Of a stretch of DNA of 64,000 nt, positions 51,501 to 64,000 are shown piece by piece. The DNA lies in contig CP141135.1 in NCBI GenBank assembly GCA_035236585.1, positions 9,148,001 to 9,212,000 on the forward strand, given 5' to 3'. Each line of letters starts with the position of its first letter. Position 1 is the stretch's first letter. A program made the position numbers and the translations under genes. The stretch is from Warburgia ugandensis (Eukaryota; Streptophyta; Magnoliopsida; Canellales; Canellaceae). The notes beneath the pieces were generated by a model, which had not been told where the DNA came from, did not search any database, and saw only the letters and a program-made list of their open reading frames with translations.

Positions 51501-53204
51501 TTGCTCCATCAACAAATACAAGGTTAGGCTCGTAGTTAAAGGGTATGCACAAATTTTCGATGCTGATTATTTTGACATTTTTGCTCCTGTTGATAGATTA
51601 GACACAATTAGATTGCTGCTAGCAATAGCAACACAAAAAGGCTGAAAAGTGTTCCAATTAGATGTCAAATCAATTTTTTTAAATGGTGTATTACAAGAAG
51701 AAATATATGCGGAGCAGCTAGAGGGATTTGTGAAGCAAGGTGAAGAAAAAAATTCTACCTACTCAAAAAGGCTCTCTATGGCCTAAAACAAGTGCCAAGA
51801 GCCAGGTACAGTAGGATAGATGAACATTTGTTGAACCTAAGCTTTGTAAAAAGCTTATCTGAGTTCACTCTTTATGTGAAACATACGGGCAATGACTTTC
51901 TCATAGTGTCCCTCAATGTTGATGATCTTTTGGTGACTGAAAATAATACAAGGCTAGTTGAGGAGTTCAAACAAGAAATGATGTAGGTTTTTGAAATGAC
52001 AGATCTTAGTCTTATAACCTATTTTCTTGGAATGGAAATCAAACAAAGCAAAAATGAAGTGTTCATCTGCCAGAAGAAGTGTGCAAAGGAAATACTGAAG
52101 AAATTTCAGATGGAGGAGTGCAAAACAGTAAGCACACCAATGAATAAAAAGAGAAGTTGAGCAAGGAAGATGGTGTTGATAAAGTTGATGAAGGTTATTA
52201 TAAAAGCTTGATTGGATGCCTAATGTATCTCACTGCAACAAGGCCGAACATTTTATTTACTGTAAGTCTCTTATCTCAATTTATGCATTGTGCTAGTGCA
52301 ATGCATTTAAGAGCAGCAAAAAGAATATTAAGGTATATCAAAGGTACTATTGATTAAGGAGTCAAGTTTGAGAAGTGTCAAAACTTCAAGTTGTGTGAAT
52401 TCTCGGATAGTGATTGGGCTGGATCCATTGATGACATGAAGAGTACTTTAGGATATTGTTTCAGCCTAGGTTTAGGAGTTTTCTCACGGTGCTAAAAGAA
52501 GCATGAGATTGTAGCACAATCCACTGCAGAGGCGGAATTCATAGTAGCAACAGTAGCAGTAAATCAAGTTTTATGGTTGAAAAAGGTTTTGTGTGATTTA
52601 CATATGGAGCAAAATAATAACACAGAGATTTTTGTTGACAATCAGGCAACAATTGCAATATCAAACAATTCGGTGTTTCATAGGAAGACTAAACATTTCA
52701 ACATCAAGCTCTACTTCTTGGGGGAGGTGCAGCAAAATGGAGAAGTAACTTTAGTTTACTACAAGTTTGAAGATCAGTTGGCAGACTTGTTCACAAAACC
52801 ACTTCCTGTTAGCAAGTTCGAGTTTTTAAGGCAGAGAATTGGAGTTTACAGTTCCTAAAGCAAGGAAGAGTGTTAAATATTTGCTTCAGGACTGCACGTG
52901 ACCTTTTTTTTATTATTTATTATTACTTCAGATATTTGAATAAGTATTCCTAGTCAATAGGTTGTTCCTATTCTTTAGGAAATTGTTAGTCTGTTTGTGA
53001 TTTTGTGGATCACGACTTGGATTGCTAGGATTTCAAAGATTTACTAGTTTTCTGTTTATTCCAAGTATTAGAAATGTAAAGGATGGCTGATAAATAAAAG
53101 TGTAGAATTTCTTTGCTGCATTCCATACCTTTCTTCTCTTTAAACTTGGTATTTTTCTTCTTTCTTTAGTTTTGATTATCAGTTTTTCTGCTCTCAAACC
53201 TACC
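48563..53204 (+). mobile_element. Ty1/copia LTR retrotransposon, broken
   Basis: LTRs at 48563-48883 (321 bases) and 52871-53204 (334 bases). The methionine primer site TGGTATCAGAGC is at 48887-48898 and a purine-rich tract (GCAAGGAAGAG) precedes the 3' LTR. Fossil coding parts appear in copia order: gag (from about 49040), a CCHC knuckle near 49700, protease (WLIDSGCTNHM near 49910), integrase (50480-51130, GYSS motif), RT (51430-52140, including the VDDLLV catalytic region) and RNase H to about 52850. The reading frame is broken at roughly a dozen places. LTR difference by eye is about 5-7%, a moderate age. No clear target duplication was found. Confidence 0.92.
48887..48898 (+). other. primer binding site of the copia element
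   Basis: TGGTATCAGAGC, three bases after the 5' LTR. Confidence 0.85.
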
Positions 53205-55630
53205 AAAAAAAGAGAAAAAGGGAAAAAGTTGTGAAGGATGCGGCGAGTTGAAGGTGGAGTTTTGCCTTAGTTAAAGCTTCCCGTAGAAAAGAAGGAAAAC
53301 CAGAAATAGTTAAAGCAAGGTGGAAACTTGGGGAAGGTGGAGGAGTTGATCTAGAAATAAGCGAGGAACATGGAGAACCTGGGACTTGATGGATGCTGGA
53401 AGAGGAAGGTGTTAGGAGAGCAGGAAGTGGAGCCACTACCTGGGTTGAGCTCCACACAGAGCAGAAGAGAAAACTTGCAACTCCGGGAGCTAAGTTGAAA
53501 TCCAGCTGTTCAAGGCTTAATCAGGTAGGGGATTTCAGTTTAGGAAGAACTACTAATATTTGCCCTGGTTTAGCTCAATAAAAGATGTTTTACTGAAAAA
53601 CAATTTGAAATGATCAGGTTACTGCTACCATTAGAATCCATGCGTAGAGTTCCTGGAATTTCATTTTTATTTACTGATTTCTGATGGATTTAGCTTATAA
53701 TCCAAATGCATGCTGAAGGTCAGTTGTTGTAGATGCATTGTGTGATTGGAAATGCTTGAATCTTGTTTGAAATCTTGAGCTTTTAACTGTATTGTGTGAT
53801 GCTCCGTTTTTGTTTCTGCATGCAGGAGGAAAACAATGGATGATTCACAAGCATGAACATTCCTGTTTTGCTCCTCATTATCAAAATTCCTTTCTAGGTT
53901 CTTTCCTTTTGATGCGTGAGGGTGAGATTAGCATTGAAAATTTGGGTCCTTGCTTCAATTTTCAACTTGTTCTTAGGTGCACAAACCATACTGGTTCATG
54001 AACACAATGGCGCCCAAAAACTATGTTTGAAAACCTTAAAATAATCCAAAACATATGAAACTAAGTTGTGGGTATTTTAGGTAGGTGATTGGGCCTTCAA
54101 ATTAGATATTGGGATGTCCTCGACTTATACAAATTGTCATTGTTAAGAGGGGCTTTAGGAGGGAGAAAACAGTACCAGTTTCTGCACATTAAATGGTACC
54201 TATTCCTACTACCTGCTGGGTTTCCACGAACTTGCATGATGAATGTACTTGAGTCCCTAATAAAACCTTGAACATAGATCAATTTCACTTCAGGTATAGC
54301 ATCTTGATCAGAGACTATAAGCAAGGATAGTGAACACCGTTTTCCTTCTTGAGTTATGCAGGAAAATGGCGTCTCATTTTCCTCTTCAAAAATTTGTATA
54401 AGTGCTTGATAGAATCCAATAAAAAAGGTAGGTAGTAAGCTCTTTGATGCTGGGAAAATCATGGTGTAAGCCTGGTACTTTTGAATTAGCCAGCTTGAAA
54501 CGTCCTTGGTGCCGGAAATAATCACTGTTCGAGCAGCACCAGTAACTGAAACTCAGGAATGCAGAGATTTACACGTGAATCCGGAATTTAGGAACACTGA
54601 AGTTCCTCTTACCTGGAATTTGAAAATACCAAAAACTGAACATTTTAAGCTACCTTAGGCTAGAAAATATGTGCATTCCAGCTACATCTTGTGTTGGACA
54701 ATACGAGAATTCATAAACCTTCAGTTGGAAAATTTGAGAAGCTTAACCATAGTAGACTAGTTAAAATTCTTATGCTTTAGTCTCCTTCAACTTACCTATA
54801 AACTCAGTCACCCAAGACTTTAGGTTCTTATACCTTAACCTACAATGATTTAGTTGACATTGCCTCTTTAAACTCAGGACACTTATGCTTTGATCACCTA
54901 AGCATTAATCACCATGACTTGATCACCTAACCCTTGTGAAACATAGCCATCTATAACTTAATCTTTTAAGCCCTAGTCCCCTAAGATTTAGTCACTTATT
55001 TCTTAATCATTTAAGTCTTTTTCCCTAATCTCCTATGGATTAATCATTTATGCAATAGTTGTTTATACCTTAGTCTACTTATGCATTACTTGACCTAAAC
55101 CTGTGAACTCAGCCAATGGAGGTACCTACCTTATTACCACCTAAGTCTTAGTAATTACACTCCTATGAAACTAATTATAGTGAGGTGAACACTTAGTCAT
55201 GCCTAGAATCTAAATCTAGGCTAACTAGAACTATTAACTCTATAAATGGAATACTAACCAAAGAAGAACCATAAAAATATTAAATCCCATAGCACTAAAG
55301 GTAGAAATAAAGATACATGTTCATGTTAAGTGGATGTCTATCCTTTAAACCTTAGTATGAAAATAACATTAAGACACACTATAAGTTAATAATAATGAGA
55401 TTTATCAAAGCATCTAATAACATCATAACAGGATGCCAGTGCATGACACATCATCATATCATGATTCAAAATTTTTCATAATTTGGAATGATGAGTTTAT
55501 GAATTTGGCCAAGGGCCTAGAGACCTTCTCGCCATCAATACTTGGCAAGTGCTACATGTGTTGTGGCAAGCCATGACATATGAATTCTTATGAGCCTTGA
55601 GTTATGGATTTTTATTGAAGCTTTTGGCAG
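53205..55630. repeat. LTR-like repeat, left part (tentative)
   Basis: Shows the layout of the family 1 LTRs: a GA-rich leader, a TCAGGTAGGGG donor-like site at about 53521, then a downstream part with similar phrases (AATCCATGCGTAGAGTTCCT). It appears to continue at 58593 after the copy C insertion and may end GTCGTAACA at 59649. The left end was not found. A minus-strand 142-codon frame at 54097-54525 is unrecognised. Confidence 0.3.
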
Positions 55631-58592
55631 TGTAACACCCCGGATTTTTAAGACAATTTTTTTTTTTATAATGGCATTTTAAATAAGAGCATTTGGGATC
55701 CCATGAGAAAAGATTTATTTAACATTTTACTAAACCTATCTTAAAACTCCGGGTGTTATTTTTCCTTTCTCAAAATGACGTACATGTAATTTAAACATAA
55801 ATAAATAATCCGCGTATAAATCAACGTCAAATAAATAGGCGCCTTTATTTTAAATCAAATAAACGTCCAAAAGACAATAATAATATGGCCCAGGGTCTAT
55901 CCATCATAACATCCCATATAAATGTCCAACATATGTCCAAACATCTAAATCACATCCAAATATAAAGTATGCAGTCCATAATAAAATCCAAATGATAATC
56001 CTATTTAATGACTCACATCACTGTCTAACACTATAGAAAAATGGTCTTTAGCAGCTCTCACGGCTTCCCAACAGCCTTGCCTTTCCTGTTATCGCGCTCG
56101 AGATCTAAGGCATTGCAAAACAAAGCAATGCCTCAGCAAGCTATCGCTTGTGTAGGTATATAGACAATTAATGTAATAAATGAAAGAAATAATGAACAAC
56201 ACTGATAAAAAGTCTAACACTTATGAAAAATAGTGATATTATAATGCCATGTTCAAATAAATGCCAATTTATTCCATATGCTAAAACATGCAATCATAGA
56301 GTTAAAACATGACATGAATCAATAAAATGGAGCATACAACAAGAATAAGGGCACCCTAAGGTAATGGGTCCCCCCACATCGCACTAACATCCCTGATCAG
56401 GAGTACACATAGTCAACCTCTGAGTGTCGTCACACCCAGGCATACCATCTATAACCATGCTCATCATACATTCAAACATAACAAGAATATGGGCCATCAT
56501 GCTGCAGTGGCAACCCTCCATGGGTATCAACCACCGCCGCTCTCTGTCGACACCATAACGGGAGACTTAGCGTCTGTCCCCATGGAAAGGCTCAGACTGG
56601 TAGTGTGGACTATCCATGTTACCAAACCCCTACTGAATGCCATCTATGGGCAGGTGTCTACCATATCACAAACTCATCACATCATAATCTCGGAAGGTGG
56701 GTGGCCGGCCCTATCCCTCCTAGCATGACGCCCACCGGGCGAGAGCACCCGTCATCAAATATAAAACACGAAAATAATATGTATATGCTAAAACTCAAGA
56801 GCACTTATAGCTTGAAATCCCCAAGACATGCCCCTCATCCTGGGGTTAGCCTATAAAAGGACCCATTTAATCACCTCTATTCTCATTTCCATGTAAATCC
56901 ATGCATTTTCTATATATATAATAAGAAATAAGTCTCTAATTAAGCATAACTAATTAACATCATGCTTGTAAAAGCATTTTAAATAAGTTTATTCAGTAAA
57001 ATATTTCAATTTGGAATAACCATCCTGTACGCAATGTCGCATGAAATCCACGGTAAATAATAATTGCATTTTAAATCACAATCACACATGATGCTATGTT
57101 TAAACATGGTTTAAAAATCAAAACAAAACATTAGTTGTCGTCACCTACCTCAGTGTGAGACCACTAGCTTGCTAATAACTCCCTTTAATTGGTATATTCA
57201 AGTGCACCTGTACATGTCACATCACTATTTAAATTTTTTCTAAATAAAAGTGGTCATTTCTAAGTTTTTAAGTTAAAACTAGGTCCGCGTCGTCAATACG
57301 GTCACAACCCCTCTTTCGGATCGTGATTTGGACCTCTCTAGCTCCCAAAAATCAAGTTTTAGTGAAAACTACCCTCAAATGGGGCCTGCCGAACCACCAT
57401 AAGGTGGTTTAAACTGGCGGCACCCTTTTCCGCTGGTTTACACCGGCGTATACCGGCGCACGAAGACGCACGCCGACGCAGACGCCGAACAGGACGCCCG
57501 TCGTCACGCGCCAGGACGCGCCGCGTCCCGATCCCGCCACGACCGCCATCTGCAGTCCGTCCGCGCGAGCGCTTCGCCGCGCACGCGTGCGACGCCGACG
57601 TCATCCCCCTGTGCGTCCCGCTGTGCATCCTGGCGTCAGCGCCAGGCGCCGATGTCGTTGACGACGTCGGAGAAGACGACCAGATTCCGGTCGCCTCCGG
57701 CGGAGCTACAAAGCTCCGTTTTGCGTGATTTTTGCGCTATTTTCTTCAGAATTCTCTCTAGAATCCATTTATGCCCTCCTTTTGCACTAATTTTTCCAAA
57801 AACCATGGTTTTTAAACGATTTTTCCCAAGTTCCTAAAATCATCCATAGGTACTGGTTTTTGAGTTTTCCGGAGAATTCCACCGTTGGATCACTCCCAAA
57901 TTTAAAGGGTATGCTCTTGGGTCTCTTGTGCACTAGTTGGACGGTGCGATTTTCAAACGGACAAGGTTTGATCCGTGAAATCAGGCTCCAACAGTAGCAT
58001 GCACACAGGTTCCTAAAAATCTGATTTTTTTTCCAAATTTTTAAACGTTTTCCTAATTAATTTTCTAATTAATAAATACAGAAAAACATATGTTTTGAGG
58101 CTTACCTTGCACCTGGCCAGAGTTGCTCGTGTTGCCGGGGCTCCACTCACTGGAAAATCTAAGTTTTTTGCAGGGCTAGGGTTTTGCGTAGCACTTAGGG
58201 AAAACGCTCAAAGTGGAGCGTTTTGGCTCCTAGATGAGCATATATATAGGGTTTTAGAGTCTTGGGGAAGAGAAACTCTTCCCCACACGTCTCTTCCCAC
58301 GTCTCTCCGGCGATTTCGCCGGACTGGTAGAGACGTGTGTAGACAGGGGTGCCGTTATCAATTTGGACCCCTGTGTAACACATTTCTGTCAAAAGACCAT
58401 TTTGCCCTTACAACTTTGACGGCTCATAACTCCCTCGTTTGAGCTCCGTTTCTCACGTTCCTGGTGGCGTTGGATTCGTATCGACGAGCACTTTCTAATT
58501 CTTATGTTTTCAGGAAAAAATTTCATCCATAAATTTTTATTTTAATTTATTTATTAATTTCCTATTTTATCCTAAAAATTAAGGATATTACA
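55631..58592 (-). mobile_element. solo LTR, family 1 (copy C), 2.96 kb, perfect target duplication
   Basis: The plus strand runs TGTAACACCCCGGA to AAGGATATTACA and is flanked by GGCAG on both sides (55626-55630 and 58593-58597). It aligns along its whole length with the 39-kb copy. The minus strand carries CCCTATATATATGC near 58250 followed by the leader, setting orientation. Copy C has the most intact CpG-rich island (57415-57665) of the three copies. Confidence 0.9.
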
Positions 58593-59922
58593 GGCAGGCA
58601 CTCCTAGAGTGCTGCAAGTCCCAGATCATTGGGGTAGGTGCACTATATGAGTGTGCTGTAAGTCCTGGAGACTATATGTTAGAAGGTATAATTGGCCACT
58701 GACCTCTGAGATGAGATTGATACTAGCCCTGCAATGGAGATGGTAGATAGTAGAAATAACTTCTCATGGGGAAGTGCTCTAAGTGGTAGCCGGGTAGCCC
58801 TGATGAGGTTCAGTAAGTTAAGGCCGCGCCGTGTCCAGAGTTGACATAGAGGCCATGGTAGTTGCTAGTAGGGTATTATAGGCATAAGTGTTTGTGTGAT
58901 GTTAGCATGCTGGGCATGCCAATCATTTCTCGAGAGTTTAGACCTTGTCCCTTGTGGTAGGATTGTATGCCAATGTATCGTCCCTAATGGTACTGCCATT
59001 GTGATATAGAGCAATTAGTTTTCCATGGTGATGTCAGCATGAATTATGCATTGTGGATTGAGGACTATATGCCTCAGTTCAGCTTTAGCTATTTCGAGCA
59101 TACTAGATTGATGGGTTTATCAAATTTTTTCTAGACATTGCAAATGCTTTGAGATTACCAGTTTTCTTCATGGATCTTTGTTTTACATGTTGTGAATTTT
59201 CGCTTCAGAAACTATGTATATAGAGATACATACACCTATACATATGCTATGTGTATGCCTTATTATGGGTGTGCCGACTCGTATTAGTTCTTATTCCAAT
59301 TGTAAGTCGTTGTTTTGCTCACCTCCTACAACTAAACATTTCAAGTGACATACCAGGTAGTTCAAGCACGAGGGACCCAGGGAAGGCAAAAGTACCTATA
59401 TTAGTTTAGATATGAGATTTTGGCATAGTTATTTTGATAGAATCTATGTATAGAATTTCATTTTGGTATTATATATAATTTAACTTTTGTTGACACATGG
59501 GATGACTATAAACATTGATTGTTCTATTTATTTGAAAAGCATGTGTAACTTTACTTGTGACAGTATTGGTGATCCTGAGGCATATGTATCTAACTATTTC
59601 TTAGTTAGAAGATATTATTTTACTTATGTGCATAGATTTTGTCGTAACACTTGAAAAAAAGTTGATGAATTTTTAAATTTACTCACATATTATCACTCGA
59701 TCTTGTTTTCTAAAACAAGAAAATTTCTGTTGCTTTCTAAATTAAAAATCAATAAATACTTTCAAAAACCCAACTTATTACATTCATACCTAATAATCTT
59801 TCTTAACTAGCAGCTAATCCACAAATAATGTCCTATATCATTAGAATCTTAAAATGAAGTACTAGTAAAATCTTCACCTCTACAGGGTTAGGAACCTTAG
59901 AATTATGTTACATGGCCAATAT
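58593..59922. repeat. LTR-like repeat, right part, and flank (tentative)
   Basis: Continues the sequence interrupted by copy C and may end GTCGTAACA at 59649. No gene seen. Confidence 0.3.
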
Positions 59923-60078
59923 AAAAAGGCAGCCCGATGCACAAAACTTCTATGCATGTGGGGTCTAGGGAAAGGGTGGACTACAACAAGCTTATAGTAT
60001 ACAGCCTTACCTTGCATTTTGCAAGAGGCTATTTTGACCCCTCAAACTGTTGACCTCTAGCTCACTTGCGCCAAGGCC
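59923..60078 (-). mobile_element. Au-type SINE
   Basis: The plus strand shows AAAAAGGCAGCCCGATGC, GGTCTAGGGAAAGGGTGGAC, CTTACCTTGCATTTTGCAAG, AGGCTATTTTGACCCC and TTGCGCCAAGGCC. ACATGGC occurs on both sides, a possible short remnant of the target duplication. Confidence 0.8.
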
Positions 60079-60508
60079 AACATGGCTAGTACGATAGAGT
60101 CTAAAACAAATAATTGGTTTGTATAGCCAGTTCCATGGTTTCGTTGAATTTTAATCTCCGCCTATAATCAAGTATAAGCACTTTGTTTTATATGCACAAT
60201 CACTATAGAATTCTTGCATTCATAATTTGTGATTACAATAGGCTGAGCCCACAGCTACTTTAGCGATTGGGTATCTACATAGTGGGCCTGTTCGAGCTTA
60301 GAGGCCCATTAGCGCGACGTTTCCCTGTCGTTGTAAGAAAGCAACCTTCCAGGCCCTATATTCGTCGATTTCCACCTCTTTCCAACTCATCATCTAGCGA
60401 GTTCTGCGAATTAGAAGAAGAAGGCCGGCCAACGATACAGGTTTTCTCTCTCTCACCCGATTTCGATTTACCAAACCCTGAAGTTTTCTCTAAATCAGAA
60501 AAAAAGAA
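60079..60508. promoter_or_regulatory. upstream region and leader of FREE1
   Basis: Lies between a SINE and the FREE1 ATG. It contains a short CT-rich tract near 60446 typical of plant leaders. No separate gene; the open frame starting at 60267 is an out-of-frame shadow. Confidence 0.4.
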
Positions 60509-61997
60509 ATGCAACAAGCAGGCGATTACAGCACTTCCTATTACCCTCCTCCTCCTCCCCCTCATCAATATCAAAACCATAACCATAACCCTAACCCTAC
60601 CGATATTCCTTCCTCTTACGCTTCAGCTCCTCCTTTCTCCAATTACTCATCCACAGATTACCCTCAATTTTCCTCTTCATACCCTCCCTACCCACAAACC
60701 GCAGACCCAATTCCCCCAACCGCACCTTCCTACGGTCAAACGCCACCAAATCACCAACCCTACAGTCTTTCTTCACAACCCTCTCAATTCCCCTCTTTTC
60801 AACCTCCCCAGAATGATACTCAGACTGCTCCATATCTTCCACCACCTCCTCCGGTTGCTGCTCCTACCACTCAATCTCCTTCTGTGCCCTATTACCCATA
60901 TGAACCTCAATTGCCTGCATCAAATTATACTGCCCCACTGAACCCAAGCCCAAACCCTGTTCCTAATCTAAACCCCGATCCAAATCCTCCATATTCATCT
61001 CCAAACTCCGCTTCGTCATATCCCCATCTGGTTCCCTCCGTTCCGCCCGTATATCAAAACCCAAATGAGAATATCATGAAATTCGACTACCCAACAGGCT
61101 ATCTCGACGAGAATTCTGGTCGCTACGGTGGGTATGGCCGAAGTAATTCTAGTTTTGAGCACGATTTGTATGAAAAGAAAACCGAGAATCCTGTGCATCT
61201 GTATGATGGCGTTGGTCCTGGAATGGATAGTATAGATGAAGGTGTTTATGCCTATGATGGGGGAAAGGTTGAGCCTTATGGTGCTCGGGGTACTAGTAGT
61301 AAGTCTTCGACCTGGTCAGCCTTTGATGATTATGGGAGGTCCACAACTTTTTCGTCAGGAAAGGAACAAATGGAATCAGGGAAAATTGTGAAGGCGGTGC
61401 CCAAGGTTGAGGTGCGGCAGGATGTGAAGGATGGAGTGCAGAAGTTTCGTGTCAAGCTTTTGCCAGAAGGCCCGGGACAGGGCACAATGGATGTTCTTTG
61501 CCAGGTTCGATCAGAAAAACCAGTCTTTTGTTTGTTCTTGATGTCAGCATTTATCTACTTGCAATTGAAATTTTTTATCAGATTGTTTGAATTCTCATGT
61601 TGAGCTGGGTAATCTGGCTTTCCTATACCCTAGTGATGCCTTAAATATTCTTTGCAACTCACTACAGGTTTCACTGCATTTGTAGCTATTACCCATTGTA
61701 GATATGCTTAATGCAAGTCATTAAAAATGCAGTTAAAAAACATGCAACTCATTAAAGGCCCAATGTGGCATATCAATTTTTTTTAAGGTGATTCAGATAG
61801 GGACCCGTGCACAATGACATGGAATCAAAATGATGTATTCTTTTGTGTACATGAATCCACAGAATGAATATATTTCATCTGAAATATACTTAAGATGACC
61901 TTTGCTAGTGTTGGTGCCCTTTATCGGCTGTATTCAGGTGTGAGCTTCTAACTTGATTTTATCTTAGTGATACTAAGCATAGAGATTCATAAAATAA

Positions 61998-62072
<75 letters not shown>

Positions 62073-63787
62073 GTATATGTAATACAGTATTATAAAACGT
62101 ACTTGTACATCATGAACAATTAGCTAGCATATTAGAATTATATTTTATGAGCAGAAGTTAGTGTCACCATTTTAATGATTTTTAACATAGCATTTGCAGT
62201 TCATCCTTGCTCGGTGATGATTGGGTCATGTAAAATACATCCTAATCTTTTAATCTAGTAAGTTTTCCTGGTAGAACATCCAAAAGGAAGTCAATGTTAA
62301 TACCTATTCCTTTTTCCTTTACATTCTCTTGTTTTGTTTCCCCTTCATCTCATGTCCATAATGGGAAATGTTGTTGAATTCCTAGCCTCTGTTTATGGTC
62401 AAACTAGCAGCTAAATGAGCTCACCACTCTTAACTACTAAGATCTTTGGTAACTAACACTGAGAGCAATGATATCTAGACAAACTGCAAACTTTGACTTG
62501 CTTAAGTCAAAGCTTGAAACTACCCTAGTGATCACTGGAAAATTGAGAAATCATTGTGCAATTCACCATGCAATATGTAAACAGATGTTGCAAATATGGT
62601 GATAGTTAGGATTTACAACAATGGTTGCCGCACTTTGAGTGATAGAAGTTTTTGGCTTGTTGGAAAATTTCTTCAAGCTAGTCTGCATTTCATTTTTTCA
62701 GTGTCAAGTCTGGATCCATAATATAATTGGTTTTCTAGTTCTAAACTTCATGTCTTTTAGTCATGAAACTTGTTTCACATGATTCATTTGTTAATATTCT
62801 AAAAATTCTTTATGTCATTAACCTTGACATAATTCGCATTTCTCTTTTCCGTTGCTTCTTGAGATTGGGTACCTAAGCTATTTGTCATTATGTTTTGTGC
62901 TTCAATGTTGTCATTCAAAAAAATCAAAGGGGAACTCCTTATGGTTCACTTAATAGTCTGCTAGTTAGCCTTTTCCCTTTATACATGTAAACACATGAGC
63001 TTGAATATTTCAATTCAATTTTTGGGCTGCGCTGTATTTGAGTAAAATTTATTTTTTCTTGAATCTAAATGAAGTATTTTTCTTCGTGCACTTTTATGGA
63101 ACTCTTCTCCCAATCAATTGTTCTATCCATAGCTGTGGTCGAGGAAGCTTTTTGTTTTATCAGTCACATATGCAGTATTGGTGTTGCAGTTTGGTCCCTT
63201 AAGACATGTAATGACCTATGGGCTTGAATGCTCCAATTCAAATTTTATGCTGCTTTGGATTTGCATAAATATTAATTTTATCTTCAATCCAAATGAAGTA
63301 TTTTTCTTTTTGTGCACTTTTGTGGAGCTCTCCCCGTAGATTTTGTTTTACCCATAACTATATTTGAGGAAGTTATTTGTTTACCTTCACTTACCCAGCA
63401 TTGACGTCACAGTTTGATCTTCTTCTACTTGTCAGATTGGTTTGGATGGAATCCGTATGCTTGACCCCAGCACCAATAGGACATTAAGAATATATCCACT
63501 TGAGACAGTTACAAAATGGGAAGTAAGTTGATCATTATTTTGTTTAGAATTTCTAAAAAGCAACTTCCCTCCCAACCCACCACCTGCCAACCAAATTATT
63601 AGTACATTAGGTTCCTTGTTTCTAACTGCTCTGAGGCTTTTATTTCTTGTCAATTTAGGCCGAGTCATCCATCTATACTTTTTGGGCTAAAAGTTCTGTT
63701 GATATTGAACCAAGACGCATCAGGCTGCAGTCAAATAGCTATACCACCAATACCATTCTCGACACAGTTACAGCTGCCACTGTTCAG
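60509..63787 (+). CDS. FREE1: FREE1/FYVE1 ESCRT component, 5' part (exons 1-3)
   Basis: Exons 60509-61504, 63436-63522 and 63659-63787, all phase 0 (332, 29 and 43 codons) with GT-AG borders. Residues 1 to about 190 are a disordered Pro/Gln/Tyr/Ser-rich region starting MQQAGDYSTSYYPPPPPP and containing PTAP at residues 70-73, the motif that binds the UEV domain of VPS23/TSG101. The end of exon 1 (KFRVKLLPEGPGQGTMDVLC) and exons 2-3 (IGLDGIRMLDPSTNRTLRIY, RRIRLQSNSYTTNT) match the conserved block before the FYVE zinc finger of plant FREE1. FREE1 binds PI3P and ubiquitin on multivesicular bodies and sorts cargo to the vacuole; it is also linked to autophagy. The FYVE finger and C terminus lie past base 64000. 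Intact so far. Confidence 0.93.
62000..62068. repeat. (TC)n microsatellite in FREE1 intron 1
   Basis: About 34 TC units within the 1.9-kb first intron (61505-63435). Confidence 0.95.
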
Positions 63788-64000
63788 GTTTGTGGGCTCA
63801 GCTTAAGTATCTCTTTTGTTAATTCTAGCTGCATTAATTATTAAGTATGTGGTGCCCGAAAGAATGAGTGGTTGTGCAATGGAAATTGGAGACTGTGGTA
63901 GTGTGAGATTGATATCATCTGTGGATTAAAATGAGACTCTAGCAGTTTCATAGTTTTGAAACTTCTAATTACCTGTTAAAAGCTCTAATAGTTGATTGAT

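Noticed and set aside
54097-54525. 142-codon minus-strand frame
   Set aside because: Lies inside repeat-like DNA and resembles no known protein; not enough to call a gene.
60267-60941. 224-codon plus-strand open frame over the FREE1 start
   Set aside because: It is an out-of-frame reading of the Pro-rich FREE1 exon, giving a Leu/Ile/Pro-rich nonsense composition.

Overview
The window looks like nuclear DNA of a woody, non-grass flowering plant. Reasons: spliced plant gene families (HIPP metallochaperone, FREE1, BOI-like RING ligase), many copies of the plant Au-type SINE, methionine-tRNA primer sites on LTR elements, and several long solo LTRs separating sparse genes. A magnoliid or other early-branching lineage is plausible but is only an inference. 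No previously undescribed coding system was found. The unusual content is in the repeats and in gene-flanking signals.

Layout. At the left edge lies the 5' part of a minus-strand MSI2/MSI3-type WD40 histone chaperone gene (three exons, 967-3683) with two E2F-type sites just upstream of its start. From 4.4 to 12.9 kb there is no gene: a diverged solo LTR (4440-5942), an Au SINE, and a short minus-strand LTR element (6864-8847). A complete three-exon minus-strand HIPP gene follows (12965-14485), with ACGT/G-box elements upstream and a 101-bp tandem duplication in its second intron. From 18.4 to 28.4 kb is a large, decayed minus-strand Ty3/gypsy element with a solo LTR of another family nested inside (20491-22640). 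From 28.4 to 36.9 kb there are only SINE copies and single-copy-looking DNA. A complete two-exon BOI-like RING E3 ligase gene lies at 37457-38447 (+).

From 39 to 60 kb repeats dominate: a 2.9-kb solo LTR (39263-42178), a foldback element (about 42207-42331), a second type of solo LTR with a GA-rich core (42736-44690), a broken but structurally complete Ty1/copia element (48563-53204), and another 2.96-kb solo LTR (55631-58592) with a perfect target duplication, apparently inside an older LTR-like repeat. At the right edge begins FREE1 on the plus strand (exons 1-3, 60509-63787); its FYVE domain lies beyond the window.

The four host genes are functionally unrelated (chromatin assembly, metal binding/stress, ubiquitin ligation, ESCRT sorting) and do not form a cluster. 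Most elements are represented by solo LTRs rather than full copies, which points to strong removal of internal regions by LTR-LTR recombination.
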